The notes under the pieces were generated by a model. That model did not search any database. It was not told the origin of the DNA and worked only from the letters and a program-made list of their open reading frames with translations. This document shows, piece after piece, positions 1 through 10,559 of a stretch of DNA of 64,000 nucleotides (the first letter of the stretch is position 1; each line of letters begins with the position of its first letter). Made by a program: the position numbers and the translations under genes. Source of the stretch: Oryzias latipes (lineage: Eukaryota > Chordata > Actinopteri > Beloniformes > Adrianichthyidae); assembly GCF_002234675.1 (NCBI RefSeq), contig NC_019866.2, forward strand, positions 709,083 to 773,082, written 5' to 3'.

Positions 1-414
1 TTATTAATAAACAAGCTAGTCGGCTATCGCCTTTATCGTGACGGAGAGTCGTACCTGAACACCGCGGCCCACACCTGGTCACGCGCGCCTGCAGCCCCTC
101 AGCGCTGCCCCAACCTGCGCGGCGGGACAGACATGAAAGCAGCTGTTGTTGTTGCTAAATATCAATGTCGCCTTAGCTTCTCTGCTCCTGATCTTCTCGC
201 ACTGGCTCGAGGTCTCGCGGGATCTGCGGAGGGGTGAGCGAGTCCAAACGGCCGCTGATCAGATCAGATCAGACGACGTGAATGACGTTAAAAATGTAAA
301 ATTAAAAACGTGATGTTCTTCAGCCGAAAAGACAGATTATGGTGTACTTTAATTCAAGTACGAATTCTAAAAATGTTGCTAAAATGGAAAATAAAAGTAT
401 TTAATTTTTTTTTC
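1..414. other. GC-rich window edge, no gene assigned
   Basis: The first 280 bases are rich in C, G and CpG, then composition falls to AT-rich. This could be the edge of a CpG island of a gene lying to the left. I see no open frame or splice pattern firm enough to call an exon. Confidence 0.3.
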
Positions 415-1260
415 TAGATGCGACTTTTTTTATTGCACAATTGCAACATACAAAACAAGAAAATACAACAATTATGCACATATGATGTACAATAGAATTC
501 TGAATACAGAACAAACATGTTACATTCTTTAAAAAATTCTAATTATTAATAACAAACACAAGAGGGAATAAAAAATAAAATGAAATAAAAAAATAAAAAG
601 AGAAAATGCGAGTCTATGTCAGCAGTCCAAAAGAATTACAAATGTTAATTGTTTTTTGAGCTTTTGTATTTTTTGAAGCAGAAATTAAGTTTAAATATTG
701 CTGCAGTTCCAGTTTGAACACAAAGAAATCCGTTTTTTATTGGAAAATTTTCTTTTGTGAATATGAAATTTAGCCATAAATAATACCATGTTTACACAAA
801 AGAAAGCATCTCGGTCTTTGACATCAAAGCTATGAAAACCAAAAAGTACATTTTTATCATAAAGTTGTATGTCAGCAAAAATAGAATCGGTGATAAATTT
901 GTGAATGTTTTTCCAAAATCTGTATGTAAATTCACAAGACCAGAATAAATGAGAGCAGGTTTCAGGTTGTTTCTGGCAGCAAGTACAGCGCCTTAAATTT
1001 AGTCAAGTAATGCTTTGCTGGATAAAATCTGTGTAGGAGTTTAAAAGAGATTTCTTTGACTTTATTTGTTAAGAAGTATTTTTGTGGTAAAGATCAGACT
1101 TTTTCTATTCAATGTTCGAGGTGAAATTAGCCCAATAAAAGGAAGCTGATGGAACAGAAACTAAATGATCTTGGAACAAAGCTCTGATTTTTGAGTTCAA
1201 CTGTTTAGCGGAAGTGAAGCAGAAACGACCAGAGGGGATTTGAACGCATCAGGAGGATGG
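415..1260 (-). mobile_element. LINE fragment, L1/Tx1-like ORF2 C-terminus
   Basis: Read on the minus strand, about 1230 down to 700 translates in broken frames to a C-terminal LINE ORF2 tail. A stretch like ISFKLLHRFYPAKHYLTKF is followed by a cysteine cluster (RCTCCQKQPETCSHLFW) and then a hydrophobic region ending near NKKRISLCSN. This tail is typical of fish L1/Tx1-type elements. The piece contains frame breaks and is a dead 5'-truncated copy. The AT-rich stretch at about 415-650 would be its 3' untranslated part. Boundaries are approximate. Confidence 0.6.
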
Positions 1261-1943
1261 AGAGTCAGAGGAGGAGCGCTGTAGAAACCCCTGAATAACA
1301 TGCAAAGCCCAGACGGGACGGCATCAAACACTAATGCAAAGTCTTTGGGAGTTAATGGTATTTTATACTGCATTGTGAATTCTGAGTAGTTATATAATAA
1401 TCCAGGTTCTTTGAATAATTGAGGAAAATTATACCATTATTAACCCAGTTATTTAAAAACAGAGTTTTCCTTTTATAGACAATATTACAGTTAGATACGA
1501 CTTAAAATCAGAATAACATTTACAATGACGTCATTACCATAGCTAAAACATTTTGTTACTATACAATAAATTAAGAGTTAGTGTAACCCTTCTGTTGGGG
1601 AAAAAGAAAATGAACATAATTTATTTTGAAATAAATTGTAGAAATTAAGTAATTTTAAGAAAATCCCTTTTTTTAAACACTATCTTGGTCCCAGTGATGT
1701 TGAACTCATATTACTTACATTTTGCTCCATAAAAATATTTAAAAAAATGACTTTAGTTAATTATTTTATGTTGCAATGTCCCCAAGACATTTATTATTAA
1801 AATCTATACTCAAAGCTTCACAGTATTCAAAGGTACATTTCAGCATTTAATTTTTGTTTTAATTCTCATTGGAATTTTCATGTAATATTTAATAAACTGA
1901 TTCTGACTCACTGACAGAAAACAGAGAACTATAAAGAAACAAG
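1261..1943. other. AT-rich intergenic spacer
   Basis: No open frame, splice pattern or repeat was recognised. It ends where the hsp70 palindrome arm begins. Confidence 0.4.
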
Positions 1944-2236
1944 TTAAACTGTGTTCTACTCTAAATGCAAGACAAAGAGAAAGAAAAGAGTGATTTTAAT
2001 TCTTTTTATTAAAAAAATAAGTTAGTATTTTCCATTCAAACACAGGATTTTAGAAGCTGAGGTTCCAAACGTGTCGGACAGAAATGACATCACAGCTTTT
2101 TCTTACTTCCCTCAAACATCTCAGTTCAGGTTTTCTTGCAATGTCCAGCAGAGCAAAGTCTGAGTAAAGTTTGACACTTGACAATATTTCCATGTTCACG
2201 TCTGTCCAGTCAAGCGGGTCCAGAACCAGGGCCCCT

Positions 2237-4156
2237 TCAGTCCACCTCCTCAATAGTGGGCCCCTGGCTGTCGGCCCGCGCCTGCTCTCTGCAGGAGCCG
2301 CTGGGCATCCCTCCCTGATACAGCTTGCTGATGATGGGGTTGCAGACCTTCTCCAGCTCTTTCTGCTTGTGCTGGAACTCGTCTTTGTCGGCCAGCTGGT
2401 TGTTCTCCAGCCAGGCGATGGTCTCGTCGCACTTCTCCACCACCCTCTTCCTGTCTTCCTGGCTGATTTTGTCCTTCAAGCTGTCGTCCTGCGCGCTGCT
2501 CTTCAGGTTGAAGGCCAAGGACTCCAGGGAGTTCTTGGCGGCGATCTTGTCCCTCTGCTGCTCGTCCTCGGCTTTGTACTTCTCCGCCTCCTGCACCATC
2601 CTCTCGATGTCCTCTTTGCTGAGGCGGCCCTTGTCGTTGGTGATGGTGATCTTGTTCTCCTTGCCGGTGCTTTTGTCCACCGCCGACACGTTCAAGATGC
2701 CGTTGGCGTCGATGTCGAAGGTGACCTCGATCTGCGGGACCCCTCTGGGAGCCGGCGGGATTCCCGTCAGATCAAACTTGCCCAGCAGGTTGTTGTCCTT
2801 GGTCATGGCTCTCTCGCCTTCGTAGACCTGGATCAGGACCCCGGGCTGGTTGTCGGCGTAGGTGCTGAACACCTGGGTCTGCTTGGTGGGGATGGTGGTG
2901 TTGCGTTTGATCAGGGCCGTCATGACTCCACCGGCCGTCTCGATGCCCAGGGACAGAGGCGCCACGTCCAGCAGCAGCAGGTCCTGGACGTTGCCCGAGG
3001 TGTCGCCCGACAGGATGGCGGCCTGCACGGCGGCGCCGTAAGCCACCGCCTCGTCCGGGTTGATGCTCTTGTTCAGCTCTCGGCCGTTGAAGAAGTCCTG
3101 CAGGAGCTTCTGGATTTTGGGGATCCGGGTGGAGCCTCCCACCAGGACCACGTCGTGGATCTGCCCCTTGTCCATCTTGGCGTCCCTCAGGGCTTTCTCC
3201 ACCGGTTCCAGCGTTCCCCTGAACAGGTCGGAGCACAGCTCCTCAAAGCGAGCTCTGGTGACGGAGGTGTAGAAGTCGATGCCCTCAAACAGAGAGTCGA
3301 TCTCGATGCTGGCCTGGGAGCTGGAGGACAGGGTCCTCTTGGCCCTCTCGCAAGCGGTGCGCAGCCTCCTCAAGGCCCTCTTGTTCTGGCTGATGTCCTT
3401 CTTGTGTTTCCTCTTGAACTCCTCCACAAAGTGGTTGACCATGCGGTTGTCAAAGTCCTCTCCGCCCAGGTGAGTGTCTCCGGCCGTGGCCTTCACCTCA
3501 AAGATGCCGTCTTCGATGGTCAGGATGGACACGTCGAAGGTGCCTCCTCCCAGGTCAAAGATCAGCACGTTTCTCTCTCCCGACTTGCCCTTGTCCAGTC
3601 CGTAGGCGATGGCGGCCGCCGTGGGCTCGTTGATGATCCTCTGGATGTTGAGTCCCGCGATGACGCCCGCGTCTTTGGTGGCCTGTCGTTGGGAGTCGTT
3701 GAAGTACGCCGGCACTGTGATGACGGCGTTGGACACCTTGTGGCCCAGGTAGGCCTCGGCGATCTCCTTCATCTTCACCAGGACCATGGAGGAAATCTCC
3801 TCGGGGAAGAAGGTCTTGTTCTCTCCTTTGTAGTCCACCTGGATTTTGGGCTTCCCTCCTTCTGAAACCACCTTGAAGGGCCAGTGCTTCATGTCGGCCT
3901 GCACCACCGGCTCGTCGAACCTCCGCCCAATCAGCCTCTTGGCGTCAAACACGGTGTTGCTGGGGTTCAGAGCCACCTGGTTCTTGGCCGCGTCTCCAAT
4001 CAGCCTCTCCGTGTCGGTGAAGGCCACATAGCTGGGGGTGGTCCTGTTGCCCTGGTCGTTGGCGATGATTTCCACTTTTCCGTGCTGGAAGACGCCCACA
4101 CAAGAGTAGGTGGTGCCCAGGTCGATGCCGATGGACACGCTCTTGGCCGCAGACAT
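2237..4156 (-). CDS. hsp70: Inducible heat shock protein 70 kDa, copy 1
   Basis: This is a cytosolic ATP-driven chaperone of the HspA1 type. The 639-residue frame is uninterrupted and has the usual length. The ATPase domain (about 1-385) opens with [14 protein letters not shown] and contains the HSP70 signatures [13 protein letters not shown] and [13 protein letters not shown]. The substrate-binding domain follows, and the protein ends in GPTIEEVD, the cytosolic EEVD tail that binds TPR co-chaperones. The coding region is intronless. A 5'UTR intron runs from 4658 down to 4177 (donor GTAAGT, acceptor TTTACAG), and the ATG lies just downstream in exon 2. A poly(A) signal is at 2005-2010 (TTTATT on the plus strand). 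The protein differs from copy 2 at one residue, Ile171 here and Val171 there. The heat-shock element upstream indicates HSF1 control. Confidence 0.97.
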   Translation of the reverse strand: MSAAKSVSIGIDLGTTYSCVGVFQHGKVEIIANDQGNRTTPSYVAFTDTERLIGDAAKNQVALNPSNTVFDAKRLIGRRFDEPVVQADMKHWPFKVVSEGGKPKIQVDYKGENKTFFPEEISSMVLVKMKEIAEAYLGHKVSNAVITVPAYFNDSQRQATKDAGVIAGLNIQRIINEPTAAAIAYGLDKGKSGERNVLIFDLGGGTFDVSILTIEDGIFEVKATAGDTHLGGEDFDNRMVNHFVEEFKRKHKKDISQNKRALRRLRTACERAKRTLSSSSQASIEIDSLFEGIDFYTSVTRARFEELCSDLFRGTLEPVEKALRDAKMDKGQIHDVVLVGGSTRIPKIQKLLQDFFNGRELNKSINPDEAVAYGAAVQAAILSGDTSGNVQDLLLLDVAPLSLGIETAGGVMTALIKRNTTIPTKQTQVFSTYADNQPGVLIQVYEGERAMTKDNNLLGKFDLTGIPPAPRGVPQIEVTFDIDANGILNVSAVDKSTGKENKITITNDKGRLSKEDIERMVQEAEKYKAEDEQQRDKIAAKNSLESLAFNLKSSAQDDSLKDKISQEDRKRVVEKCDETIAWLENNQLADKDEFQHKQKELEKVCNPIISKLYQGGMPSGSCREQARADSQGPTIEEVD

Positions 4157-4776
4157 GTTTGCTGGATGACTTTGTGCTGTAAAGACGCGCAGACACAGAC
4201 GGGAGGAAACGTTACAAACATGAACTTCTGCAGCCGCTCTGACAGAGTCTCGAAAGAACCCAGTCCAGCATCAGAGCTCGGATTCCTCTAGAAGGAGGAT
4301 TCAGGCGGTTCTGGCTCACGCTCATCTGCTCTGGTCTCTACTCGGTAAAGTTAGCACATCAAGGCTTCAGGTTTCTACTTCAACCAACCAAACATCTCCA
4401 AAGCTTCTGTCGTTCAGACTAAAGCAATAAAGTTTGATTGGCATGAAAAAAAGGTTTCTAATCCAATCTAATGAAAATAAATTAATTGATTTAAAAAAAG
4501 TAAAAGGTTTCTAATCCAGTTTAATAAAAGTAAATAATTAAATTAAAACAAAGTAAAAGGTTTCTAATCAAATCTGCCTTTTCCTCCCGATAGTCTGGAT
4601 CAAAGCTTTTCCTCCACTTTCCTGCCTTTTCTCTAGAAAGAATGAAGGAAATACTTACAGCTGAGTGATGATGGAGTGATCTGTGAAGAGGAAGGATCTT
4701 CTTCTCTTTCTTCTCCTCTGGATCTTCTCTGCGCTCTGCTCTCTTTCTCTAACTGTCTCTGCTCTCGGATCAGCCG

Positions 4777-4827
4777 CTTTATATCTGCGGAAGCTCACAG
4801 CCTGGCTGCTTCTAGACGCTTCACGAA
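4777..4827 (-). promoter_or_regulatory. hsp70 copy 1 promoter: HSE plus TATA
   Basis: On the minus strand a TATA box (ATATAAAG, 4784-4777) lies 26 bp below a four-unit heat-shock element at 4827-4810. The element reads TTCnnGAAnnGTCnnGAA, one mismatch in four alternating GAA/TTC triplets. Transcription should start near 4750. A short non-coding exon would run from there to 4659 before the 5'UTR intron. Confidence 0.85.
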
Positions 4828-5269
4828 CAAAACCGTCGAGTCTGCGGAACGCTCCACAGCCGTTTCCGGTTTGACCCTTCACAATAAGACGTTTCCTGTT
4901 GGACGCGCGTTTCCGTCAGTGAGGCTCAACATTCAGGCGTCTTATTGTGAAACTGGATCGGGACCACGTGACGCAGCTTCATGAGAACTTTCTGGAGTCA
5001 ACGAGAGGAGAAGAGAAGCTTATCGTTCACTTTCATTCCAACTAAAGTTCTGCCGGAACAACCGAAAAGACTCAAACATAAATACAGAAACAAGAATGAC
5101 ATTAAAAAAAAGATTCTCTAAACAATTTATTGAAACTAAAACTGTAAAAAAAAAAAATCAGCAAACCAAAATCTAATAAACTGGAAATCAGATTCAGCTT
5201 ATTAAAGTTACTTTAAAAACTTAATCATCTGTGTTCATAGTTTTTAAATAGCCCAAAGCTGATGGATCT

Positions 5270-5721
5270 GCATTTTTATCCAAATATACTAGAAACACTT
5301 GAGGAGTAAAAATAAACGTTCTAGCACTTTACAGCTAAATTAAAGTGCTTTCTAAAAACTGACACAGTCGGACAAACATTTAGAATCAACTTTACATTAA
5401 ATATGGATAAAACTGATGTGGAAAAAGTAGGAATTAATATTGAGAAATTTCTATAGCAACACACCTGCAGAGAACACGACAGTTCTAGCTTTAACCTACA
5501 TTTTTATGGAGTGTCATTTGGTCCAAATGTTAATAATTATATAGAAAATTGTTAGTTTAAGAAACGTAAGAAAAGCTAAAGAATATACACATTTATGTTT
5601 AAATAATATTAATTTAAAGGAGACACATTGGAATCATTTTTACAAGTCTTATTAGTGGAGGTATGTTTTACAATATTTGTTTTATCGAGAAAAAAAAACA
5701 AATACATAATCACTAAATATG
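5270..5721. other. Spacer at centre of the hsp70 palindrome
   Basis: This unique AT-rich stretch separates the two inverted arms and so lies between the two divergent promoters. No open frame or known motif was recognised. Confidence 0.5.
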
Positions 5722-6162
5722 AAGATACATCATCTTTGGGCTATTTAAAAACTATGAACACAGATGATTAAGTTTTTAAAGTAACATTAATAAGCTGAAT
5801 CTGATTTCCAGTTTATTAGATTTTGGTTTGCTGATTTTTTTTTACAGTTTTAGTTTCAATAAATTGTTTAGAGAATCTTTTTTTTTAATGTCATTCTTGT
5901 TTCTGTATTTATGTTTGAGTCTTTTCGGTTGTTCCGGCAGAACTTTAGTTGGAATGAAAGTGAACGAGAAGCTTCTCTTCTCCTCTCGTTGACTCCAGAA
6001 AGTTCTCATGAAGCTGCGTCACGTGGTCCCGATCCAGTTTCACAATAAGACGCCTGAATGTTGAGCCTCACTGACGGAAACGCGCGTCCAACCGGAAACG
6101 TCTTATTGTGAAGGGTCAAACCGGAAACGGCTGTGGAGCGTTCCGCAGACTCGACGGTTTTG

Positions 6163-6213
6163 TTCGTGAAGCGTCTAGAAGCAGCCAGGCTGTGAGCTTC
6201 CGCAGATATAAAG
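6163..6213 (+). promoter_or_regulatory. hsp70 copy 2 promoter: HSE plus TATA
   Basis: The heat-shock element TTCnnGAAnnGTCnnGAA lies at 6163-6180 and the TATA box ATATAAAG at 6206-6213. A further two-unit palindromic element (GAAGCTTC) lies at 5968-5975 and an imperfect one at 5998-6005. Exon 1 is non-coding and ends at 6331 before a GTAAGT donor. Confidence 0.85.
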
Positions 6214-6331
6214 CGGCTGATCCGAGAGCAGAGACAGTTAGAGAAAGAGAGCAGAGCGCAGAGAAGATCCAGAGGAGAAGAAAGAGAAGAAGATCCTTCC
6301 TCTTCACAGATCACTCCATCATCACTCAGCT

Positions 6332-6919
6332 GTAAGTATTTCCTTCATTCTTTCTAGAGAAAAGGCAGGAAAGTGGAGGAAAAGCTTTGATCCAGACTAT
6401 CGGGAGGAAAAGGCAGATTTGATTAGAAACCTTTTACTTTGTTTTAATTTAATTATTTACTTTTATTAAACTGGATTAGAAACCTTTTACTTTTTTTTAA
6501 ATCAATTAATTTATTTTCATTAGATTGGATTAGAAACCTTTTACTTGTTTTAATTCATTTATTTTACTTTTTTTAAATTGGATTAGAAACCTTTTTCTAT
6601 TTTAAATTTATTTATTTACTTTTATTAGATTGGATTAGAAACCTTTTTTTCATGCCAATCAAACTTTATTGCTTTAGTCTGAACGACAGAAGCTTTGGAG
6701 ATGTTTGGTTGGTTGAAGTAGAAACCTGAAGCCTTGATGTGCTAACTTTACCGAGTAGAGACCAGAGCAGATGAGCGTGAGCCAGAACCGCCTGAATCCT
6801 CCTTCTAGAGCAATCCGAGCTCTGATGCTGGACTGGGTTCTTTCTAGACTCTGTCAGAGCGGCTGCAGAAGTTCATGTTTGTAACGTTTCCTCCCGTCTG
6901 TGTCTGCGCGTCTTTACAG
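6332..6919 (+). other. 5'UTR intron of hsp70 copy 2 with tandem repeats
   Basis: The donor is GTAAGT at 6332 and the acceptor is TCTTTACAG ending at 6919, giving 588 bp. Between about 6420 and 6650 the motif GATTAGAAACCTTTT recurs five times with a period of about 53 bp. In copy 1 the equivalent intron (4658-4177, 482 bp) has three, and the 106-bp length difference equals two units. Confidence 0.85.
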
Positions 6920-6939
6920 CACAAAGTCATCCAGCAAAC

Positions 6940-8859
6940 ATGTCTGCGGCCAAGAGCGTGTCCATCGGCATCGACCTGGGCACCACCTACTCTTGTGTGG
7001 GCGTCTTCCAGCACGGAAAAGTGGAAATCATCGCCAACGACCAGGGCAACAGGACCACCCCCAGCTATGTGGCCTTCACCGACACGGAGAGGCTGATTGG
7101 AGACGCGGCCAAGAACCAGGTGGCTCTGAACCCCAGCAACACCGTGTTTGACGCCAAGAGGCTGATTGGGCGGAGGTTCGACGAGCCGGTGGTGCAGGCC
7201 GACATGAAGCACTGGCCCTTCAAGGTGGTTTCAGAAGGAGGGAAGCCCAAAATCCAGGTGGACTACAAAGGAGAGAACAAGACCTTCTTCCCCGAGGAGA
7301 TTTCCTCCATGGTCCTGGTGAAGATGAAGGAGATCGCCGAGGCCTACCTGGGCCACAAGGTGTCCAACGCCGTCATCACAGTGCCGGCGTACTTCAACGA
7401 CTCCCAACGACAGGCCACCAAAGACGCGGGCGTCATCGCGGGACTCAACGTCCAGAGGATCATCAACGAGCCCACGGCGGCCGCCATCGCCTACGGACTG
7501 GACAAGGGCAAGTCGGGAGAGAGAAACGTGCTGATCTTTGACTTGGGAGGAGGCACCTTCGACGTGTCCATCCTGACCATCGAAGACGGCATCTTTGAGG
7601 TGAAGGCCACGGCCGGAGACACTCACCTGGGCGGAGAGGACTTTGACAACCGCATGGTCAACCACTTTGTGGAGGAGTTCAAGAGGAAACACAAGAAGGA
7701 CATCAGCCAGAACAAGAGGGCCTTGAGGAGGCTGCGCACCGCTTGCGAGAGGGCCAAGAGGACCCTGTCCTCCAGCTCCCAGGCCAGCATCGAGATCGAC
7801 TCTCTGTTTGAGGGCATCGACTTCTACACCTCCGTCACCAGAGCTCGCTTTGAGGAGCTGTGCTCCGACCTGTTCAGGGGAACGCTGGAACCGGTGGAGA
7901 AAGCCCTGAGGGACGCCAAGATGGACAAGGGGCAGATCCACGACGTGGTCCTGGTGGGAGGCTCCACCCGGATCCCCAAAATCCAGAAGCTCCTGCAGGA
8001 CTTCTTCAACGGCCGAGAGCTGAACAAGAGCATCAACCCGGACGAGGCGGTGGCTTACGGCGCCGCCGTGCAGGCCGCCATCCTGTCGGGCGACACCTCG
8101 GGCAACGTCCAGGACCTGCTGCTGCTGGACGTGGCGCCTCTGTCCCTGGGCATCGAGACGGCCGGTGGAGTCATGACGGCCCTGATCAAACGCAACACCA
8201 CCATCCCCACCAAGCAGACCCAGGTGTTCAGCACCTACGCCGACAACCAGCCCGGGGTCCTGATCCAGGTCTACGAAGGCGAGAGAGCCATGACCAAGGA
8301 CAACAACCTGCTGGGCAAGTTTGATCTGACGGGAATCCCGCCGGCTCCCAGAGGGGTCCCGCAGATCGAGGTCACCTTCGACATCGACGCCAACGGCATC
8401 TTGAACGTGTCGGCGGTGGACAAAAGCACCGGCAAGGAGAACAAGATCACCATCACCAACGACAAGGGCCGCCTCAGCAAAGAGGACATCGAGAGGATGG
8501 TGCAGGAGGCGGAGAAGTACAAAGCCGAGGACGAGCAGCAGAGGGACAAGATCGCCGCCAAGAACTCCCTGGAGTCCTTGGCCTTCAACCTGAAGAGCAG
8601 CGCGCAGGACGACAGCTTGAAGGACAAAATCAGCCAGGAAGACAGGAAGAGGGTGGTGGAGAAGTGCGACGAGACCATCGCCTGGCTGGAGAACAACCAG
8701 CTGGCCGACAAAGACGAGTTCCAGCACAAGCAGAAAGAGCTGGAGAAGGTCTGCAACCCCATCATCAGCAAGCTGTATCAGGGAGGGATGCCCAGCGGCT
8801 CCTGCAGAGAGCAGGCGCGGGCCGACAGCCAGGGGCCCACTATTGAGGAGGTGGACTGA
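6940..8859 (+). CDS. hsp70: Inducible heat shock protein 70 kDa, copy 2
   Basis: This is the mirror copy of the gene at 2237-4156, with 639 residues and a single amino-acid difference (Val171). It is the same cytosolic HspA1-type chaperone: GIDLGTTYS phosphate-binding start, [13 protein letters not shown] and [11 protein letters not shown] signatures, and a C-terminal EEVD. The coding region is intronless and the ATG follows the acceptor of the 5'UTR intron by about 20 bases. A poly(A) signal AATAAA lies at 9079-9084. Near identity, including many silent sites, means either recent duplication or ongoing gene conversion between the inverted arms. Its HSE and TATA match those of copy 1. Confidence 0.97.
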   Translation: MSAAKSVSIGIDLGTTYSCVGVFQHGKVEIIANDQGNRTTPSYVAFTDTERLIGDAAKNQVALNPSNTVFDAKRLIGRRFDEPVVQADMKHWPFKVVSEGGKPKIQVDYKGENKTFFPEEISSMVLVKMKEIAEAYLGHKVSNAVITVPAYFNDSQRQATKDAGVIAGLNVQRIINEPTAAAIAYGLDKGKSGERNVLIFDLGGGTFDVSILTIEDGIFEVKATAGDTHLGGEDFDNRMVNHFVEEFKRKHKKDISQNKRALRRLRTACERAKRTLSSSSQASIEIDSLFEGIDFYTSVTRARFEELCSDLFRGTLEPVEKALRDAKMDKGQIHDVVLVGGSTRIPKIQKLLQDFFNGRELNKSINPDEAVAYGAAVQAAILSGDTSGNVQDLLLLDVAPLSLGIETAGGVMTALIKRNTTIPTKQTQVFSTYADNQPGVLIQVYEGERAMTKDNNLLGKFDLTGIPPAPRGVPQIEVTFDIDANGILNVSAVDKSTGKENKITITNDKGRLSKEDIERMVQEAEKYKAEDEQQRDKIAAKNSLESLAFNLKSSAQDDSLKDKISQEDRKRVVEKCDETIAWLENNQLADKDEFQHKQKELEKVCNPIISKLYQGGMPSGSCREQARADSQGPTIEEVD

Positions 8860-9145
8860 AGGGGCCCTGGTTCTGGACCCGCTTGACTGGACAGACGTGA
8901 ACATGGAACTATTGTCAAACTTTACTCAGACTTTGCTCTGCTGGACATTGCAGGAAAACCTGAACTGAGATGTTTGAGGGAAGTAAGAAAAAGCTGTGAT
9001 GTCATTTCTGTCCGACACGTTTGGAACCTCAGCTTCTAAAATCCTGTGTTTGAATGGAAAATACTAACTTATTTTTTTAATAAAAAGAATTAAAATCACT
9101 CTTTTCTTTCTCTTTGTCTTGCATTTAGAGTAGAACACAGTTTAA

Positions 9146-10559
9146 AATCAGCCATTCCCTCTCCATCCATTAGTTATTCGTGTAGAAACAGGAACTGTCC
9201 TGCAGGTGGCGCCAAAGGTAAATGTAAAATAAATCTATTACTTTAGCCAGAGTTTCCCGCATTTAATTTTCTTCTTAAAGGTAAATGCATATCGTATTTT
9301 TTTTAATTAAAAAGAAGATAAAAAAAATCACTGTTTTTCTGTCTCTTTGTCTTGCGTTTAGAGTAGAACACAGTTTAAATTTTTTCAGATCTAACTTGAA
9401 AATGAGTTTGAACAGATTCTTAATGCTGTTGCTGTTTTTCAAAGGTTCTTCAGAATTTCAGGTTTTCTGAGTAAACTGGCCACGTTTAAAGATCCGTCTA
9501 AGAATTCCCAGATAGGCAGATGGACCCAGAGTTGAGGAATTCTGCTCTAAAATCAATGCAAAGCAAGTCAAACAAAGGAGGCTTTATAACATGCTGTCAA
9601 TGTAGAAAGTTTTTAAAAAGTCGTCAGAAGTTAGATTTTAAAGATGAAGTCTCCTATCAGGAGTCTTTTAACTGAACTGCTGATTTCAGTCTTGCAGTGG
9701 GCAGATTTCCGGTACATTACAGGCGGTCAGGTTCTGCAGAATCTGAGACTGCAAACCCTTTTCTGACCCACATGGTCCTGAACAGCTGTGTCTAAACACT
9801 GAATTGTATTTCACTAATATCTGATAAAATGACCTGAAGTTCAGCTCTGCAGCCGTGTTTGGTCATTTCCATGTTTTCCCTCTAGTGTTGGTATTTTAAA
9901 GACCGTCTCCGGATGCATCTTAATTCCCTCATAGCTACATAAAGCACTTTTTACGACGTTTGCCATTTTTTTGGGGTGTCTAAATCTACGTTCCAAAGTC
10001 CAAAGTTCTGGAAGTGCATTGATGCTCACAAGACCACAATGCATTATGTTTGAATGATTGTCATCTAAACATGTATGTAAATGTATTTTTTTCAAATTTG
10101 AACATATTTGTTCTGCAGACTGGTCCTCTAGGATGTCACCACAGACTGTTACATCTTAGATGTTTGCAGACCTTCATCGTTTCAAAGACGGAATGTTTTT
10201 GCATCACATGCGTTTGTGGACATTTGCTACTGATTTAGTGGCCATTTTGGTGACATAAACTGACCAGACAAAGGGGGGGGGGGTCTCTTCACTTCAACTC
10301 TCTGATCCGTGAAGTACTGTAGACCATCTTTGATCTGTTTTTGTGTCAGTTTACAGCATAATTGCCCGTAGACCAGATTAATAATCCCTGATGTGTCCCT
10401 AGGGATTATAAACAGTTTCTAATCAAACCAAAAGTGGGTCAGGTATGTGGACTGGCTGGAACGTCTTCAACTCTGGGTGAGACAAAAGGTAAAGTGGAAG
10501 TTTTCATGAGCCCACTCACCTGCCAATCATAAATACAACCCTTAAACTCAGTTTAAACT
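9146..10559. repeat. Intergenic region with a second copy of the hsp70 3' end
   Basis: At about 9293-9378 a sequence resembling the last 85 bp of the hsp70 unit (9062-9145) recurs in the same orientation. The shared part includes CTCTTTGTCTTGC, then a TTAGAGTAGAACACAGTTTA block. It is a diverged tandem fragment. The rest, to 10559, holds no gene I recognise and has a poly-G run near 10267. Confidence 0.55.

Larger units (their letters stand above)
1944..5269 (-). repeat. Left arm of hsp70 inverted duplication
   Basis: This segment is the reverse complement of 5722-9145 with very high identity. The outer ends match up to a shared CACAGTTTAA-type junction near 1944 and 9145. The inner ends match up to the GCCCAAAG(A/C)TGATG region near 5269 and 5722. 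The arm carries one whole hsp70 gene with promoter, 5'UTR intron, coding region and 3' end. The arms differ by about 100 bp, almost all of it two missing tandem units in the 5'UTR intron of this arm. Confidence 0.93.
5722..9145 (+). repeat. Right arm of hsp70 inverted duplication
   Basis: This is the reverse-complement partner of 1944-5269. It contains the plus-strand hsp70 gene. It is longer because its 5'UTR intron has five copies of a GATTAGAAACCTTTT-containing unit where the left arm has three. Confidence 0.93.

Noticed and set aside
2171-3865. 564-codon open frame antisense to hsp70 copy 1, and its mirror at 7231-8904
   Set aside because: It is the shadow of a GC-rich hsp70 frame on the other strand. 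Its composition is biased and it resembles no family.
4676-4984. 102-codon frame over the hsp70 promoter, repeated at 6006-6314
   Set aside because: It overlaps the TATA box, HSE and non-coding exon and is repeated only because the palindrome repeats. No sign of translation.
1944-9145. Palindrome as a pure assembly artefact
   Set aside because: The arms differ in intron repeat number, at one amino acid, at scattered bases and near the centre, so a simple mirrored read is unlikely. Long reads would settle it.
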